DNA of 64,000 bases. It comes from Lethocerus indicus (Eukaryota; Arthropoda; Insecta; Hemiptera; Belostomatidae). The stretch's first letter is position 1. Each line of letters starts with the position of its first letter. Below are positions 61,962 through 64,000 of this stretch, piece by piece. The position numbers were made by a program, and so were the translations under genes. The DNA lies in assembly GCA_019843655.1 (NCBI GenBank), contig JACDQD010000001.1, positions 46,274,443-46,338,442 on the forward strand. Reading direction: 5' to 3'. Below the pieces are notes generated by a model. That model was not told the DNA's origin. It saw only the letters and a list, made by a program, of their open reading frames with translations, and ran no database searches.

Positions 61962-62477
61962 TTCCGCTGTAGTTTCAGGAACGAGGTTTCCTGTATACGC
62001 CAATCGCCGATACTTCGACTGTTCCCCAGGACGACTTTTCAACCTCGATTAGGCTTGCGGCGGCCGCCGACGGTCGATCTCGAAATTTCGGTCCGATCTG
62101 GGCCGATTCTCGAAAGTGGTCCCCTGAAATTGGGTGGACGGTGGGCCGTACAATTAGGTCCGTTATCGTGGCCGCTCAGATGCGGGACGGCCCCATTGTC
62201 GCCGGCCGGCGAAGATACGAAAGCCCCTGTTTATAGACCGGGTGGAGCTTCGAATAAATAACCCTTATCACTCCCGCTATAGACCTGTGGTAGGGGGGTT
62301 CAATCTAGGACGACGGTACGCGGGAATTTTTGTGTTATTCATAATTTTTTTCTTTTAAGTCTTATATTTTTTCCTTAATATTTTACACTATTGAATTTTC
62401 TTAATATTTCTTGGTCCGGCCGAGCCTAGATTTCCAGATTTAAGTATAATCGCAATAAGTAAAAAATACATATTTAG

Positions 62478-62722
62478 CCATCAATCTTAGGCGTTTAGCT
62501 AAAATAAATACACGCATTATAGTAGTTGATAAGGGCGGCAAGCGGGTAGGCTCATAAATAACGCTCGTTATATCCAGGGTGTATTAACATAAAATGATGC
62601 AGAGTTTCAGATATCTCCCTTACGACGGTATACACTTTCGGCACTTTACTTAATTAGGCTCGATAAGTGTAGCCCCCAGACATATTTCAGACGCAATCAA
62701 CCTACAAATAAATAGGACGGCT
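62478..62722 (-). repeat. Repeat family I, block C, inverted copy
   Basis: About 245 bp that is the inverse complement of 57775-58052 at clearly high similarity by eye, for example TGAAACTCTGCATCATTTTA and TTATTTATGAGCCTACCCGC on the minus strand. Confidence 0.75.
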
Positions 62723-63439
62723 ATTTAGGAGGGCAGAATCTTCGCCCCTCATATACTCGGTATTCTACCCACCTCAGAAACCTACTAACGGTGGAATACT
62801 GGCGGTGGTGTGTAGCCGAAATCGCGGGGGAATCGATCCGAACTGTTACTCGGTCATCGTTGCCACAGTCGAGCCACCGGCAACTCGTTTCCCAACGTAC
62901 GCCAATTCGCTTTCCAGCCTTTATTTTCCCGAATCGGACCTAATTACGCTTTGAAATCTCATTGAATTCAACCGATTCTACAGTGAAAGCCGCTACACTT
63001 TCTCCTCCGGCCGGTCATAACTATTCACAATGAATAAAGGCATCACTTCGCATCCCTTTCTGGTTAACGATCCTTCTAAATACTTGTACTTGCGACCTGA
63101 ATTTTTTTGTCTCGTTTTCTAATTGTTCCGCGTGTACACCGTCGGCTTAAAAGGAGAACTCTCGAAAGGATAAATCAACTTTTTTTCAACCCCCCCTGTA
63201 CACTTTTTGCCACCCTATTTCGTCGCGGAATAAGAAAATTGGATCACCACACTTCGTTTAACTTCTGGACGGAATCCTTCTCCAAATGAAAGTTTGTCTC
63301 AGTGATCAACCAATAATTTCTCAAGCTCACAAATCTAAAATTGATCTAAAGAAAAGAATGATTAATTCCGGTTATTCGGGAAATTATTTTGGATGAATTA
63401 TACAAACTCCCAGGTAAATCATATTATATATTCATAATG

Positions 63440-63440
<1 letters not shown>
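62723..63440. other. No supported feature
   Basis: Moderately CpG-rich DNA without credible open frames, splice-flanked segments or repeats that I could match elsewhere. Confidence 0.4.

Positions 63441-63442
<2 letters not shown>

Positions 63443-63485
<43 letters not shown>
63443..63485. repeat. (TA)n microsatellite
   Basis: About 42 bp of TA. Confidence 0.96.
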
Positions 63486-63488
<3 letters not shown>

Positions 63489-63547
63489 CTAAAATTGTAA
63501 GACAAACAACAATTTAAATGAATGTACGCCCTCATGCGATCTTCTAC

Positions 63548-63656
63548 CTCGACTCATTGATTTGGTTTTTCAACGTTCTCGGCAGCGTTCCGGCAGTGTT
63601 CCTGTTGAGTGCGTCAATAAACACGTCAAATTGCTCTGATACAGGCTTAATAAGAA
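63548..63656 (-). other. Candidate internal coding exon, gene unknown
   Basis: Minus strand: pyrimidine-containing acceptor ending GATTAACAG, 109 nt open in one frame with LIKPVSEQFDVFIDALNRNT and AGTLPRTLKNQINESR, then a GTAGAA donor. Codon use and the balanced polar/hydrophobic pattern look coding. I do not recognise the family. It may be an exon of a minus-strand gene entering from the right edge. Confidence 0.4.
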
Positions 63657-64000
63657 CTGTTAATCGGACAAGTGTATACATTGTGTCGAAGGAAGAGGTA
63701 AATTGTTGAATAAACGATATTGAAACAAACATGTCTTAAACACTTGCTATTTAAATGTGAAAGAAGACAATTTTTTATTTCATTCTTGTATCAGTGTTGG
63801 AAAGGCTGAAAGTTTAACAGCGGCGGTGGAACTTAATCCGATGAATGCTTGAAAAATAATTTCAACTTTTAGAACTCCAGGAAAATTCTGTCCGAAATCC
63901 TCCGAAATATAACAAAGAGGAAAACAGTACTACCTTCGATATAATGTACTTTTAATTTGTTCTATTTGTTTAAACATTGTACCGAATTAAATTAATTTTA

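Overview
The window is nuclear DNA of an insect. It has spliced genes with GT..AG introns, very AT-rich non-coding DNA, long (TA)n microsatellites and arthropod-type orthologues; the Fizzy-related protein reads most like the insect form. I cannot name the order or species. All gene models below were assembled by hand from reading frames, splice signals and remembered family similarity. No search was run.

Left part (1-35.5 kb) is gene-rich and AT-rich. A possible tiny gene (40 residues, minus strand, 1.56-2.65 kb) lies head-to-head with fizzy-related/Cdh1 (plus strand, 4277-10403, ten coding exons, 587 aa), the activator of the anaphase-promoting complex. Its tail faces ALKBH7 (minus strand, 11963-13000, four exons, 237 aa), a mitochondrial 2-oxoglutarate dioxygenase. 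Next on the minus strand is VAC14 (14160-23486, fifteen exons, 699 aa), the scaffold of the PIKfyve/Fab1-Fig4 lipid kinase complex. The 3.2 kb intron between VAC14 coding exons 11 and 12 contains a complete intronless PAIP1-like gene (17805-18740, same strand) with a PABP-binding PAM2 motif, a MIF4G-like region and a paired E-box promoter. VAC14 starts head-to-head with a four-exon gene for a four-helix MARVEL-type membrane protein (25969-30738, plus strand, 305 aa). That gene is followed by about 4.7 kb of AT-rich DNA that looks like a long 3' UTR with AU-rich elements.

Right part (35.5-64 kb) has a different character. It opens with a 480-bp deleted mariner element and a degenerate tandem array. 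From about 37-38 kb onward the DNA becomes visibly richer in CpG and C+G and is packed with old repeats: a terminal-inverted-repeat family also found in the gene-rich half, jockey-like LINE fragments, several unnamed repeat families in direct and inverted copies, a 42-bp minisatellite and compound microsatellites. No complete gene is recognisable there. A few short exon-like open stretches with splice signals, mainly on the minus strand (57.4, 58.9, 63.6 kb), and CpG-rich leader-like segments on the plus strand (40.4 and 42.5 kb) suggest introns or flanks of genes that extend beyond the window.

The genes are housekeeping functions with no evident shared pathway. The most notable points are the nested PAIP1-like gene, the long N-terminal extension of Cdh1, the candidate micropeptide, the unnamed TIR element family and the sharp compositional change near 37 kb.
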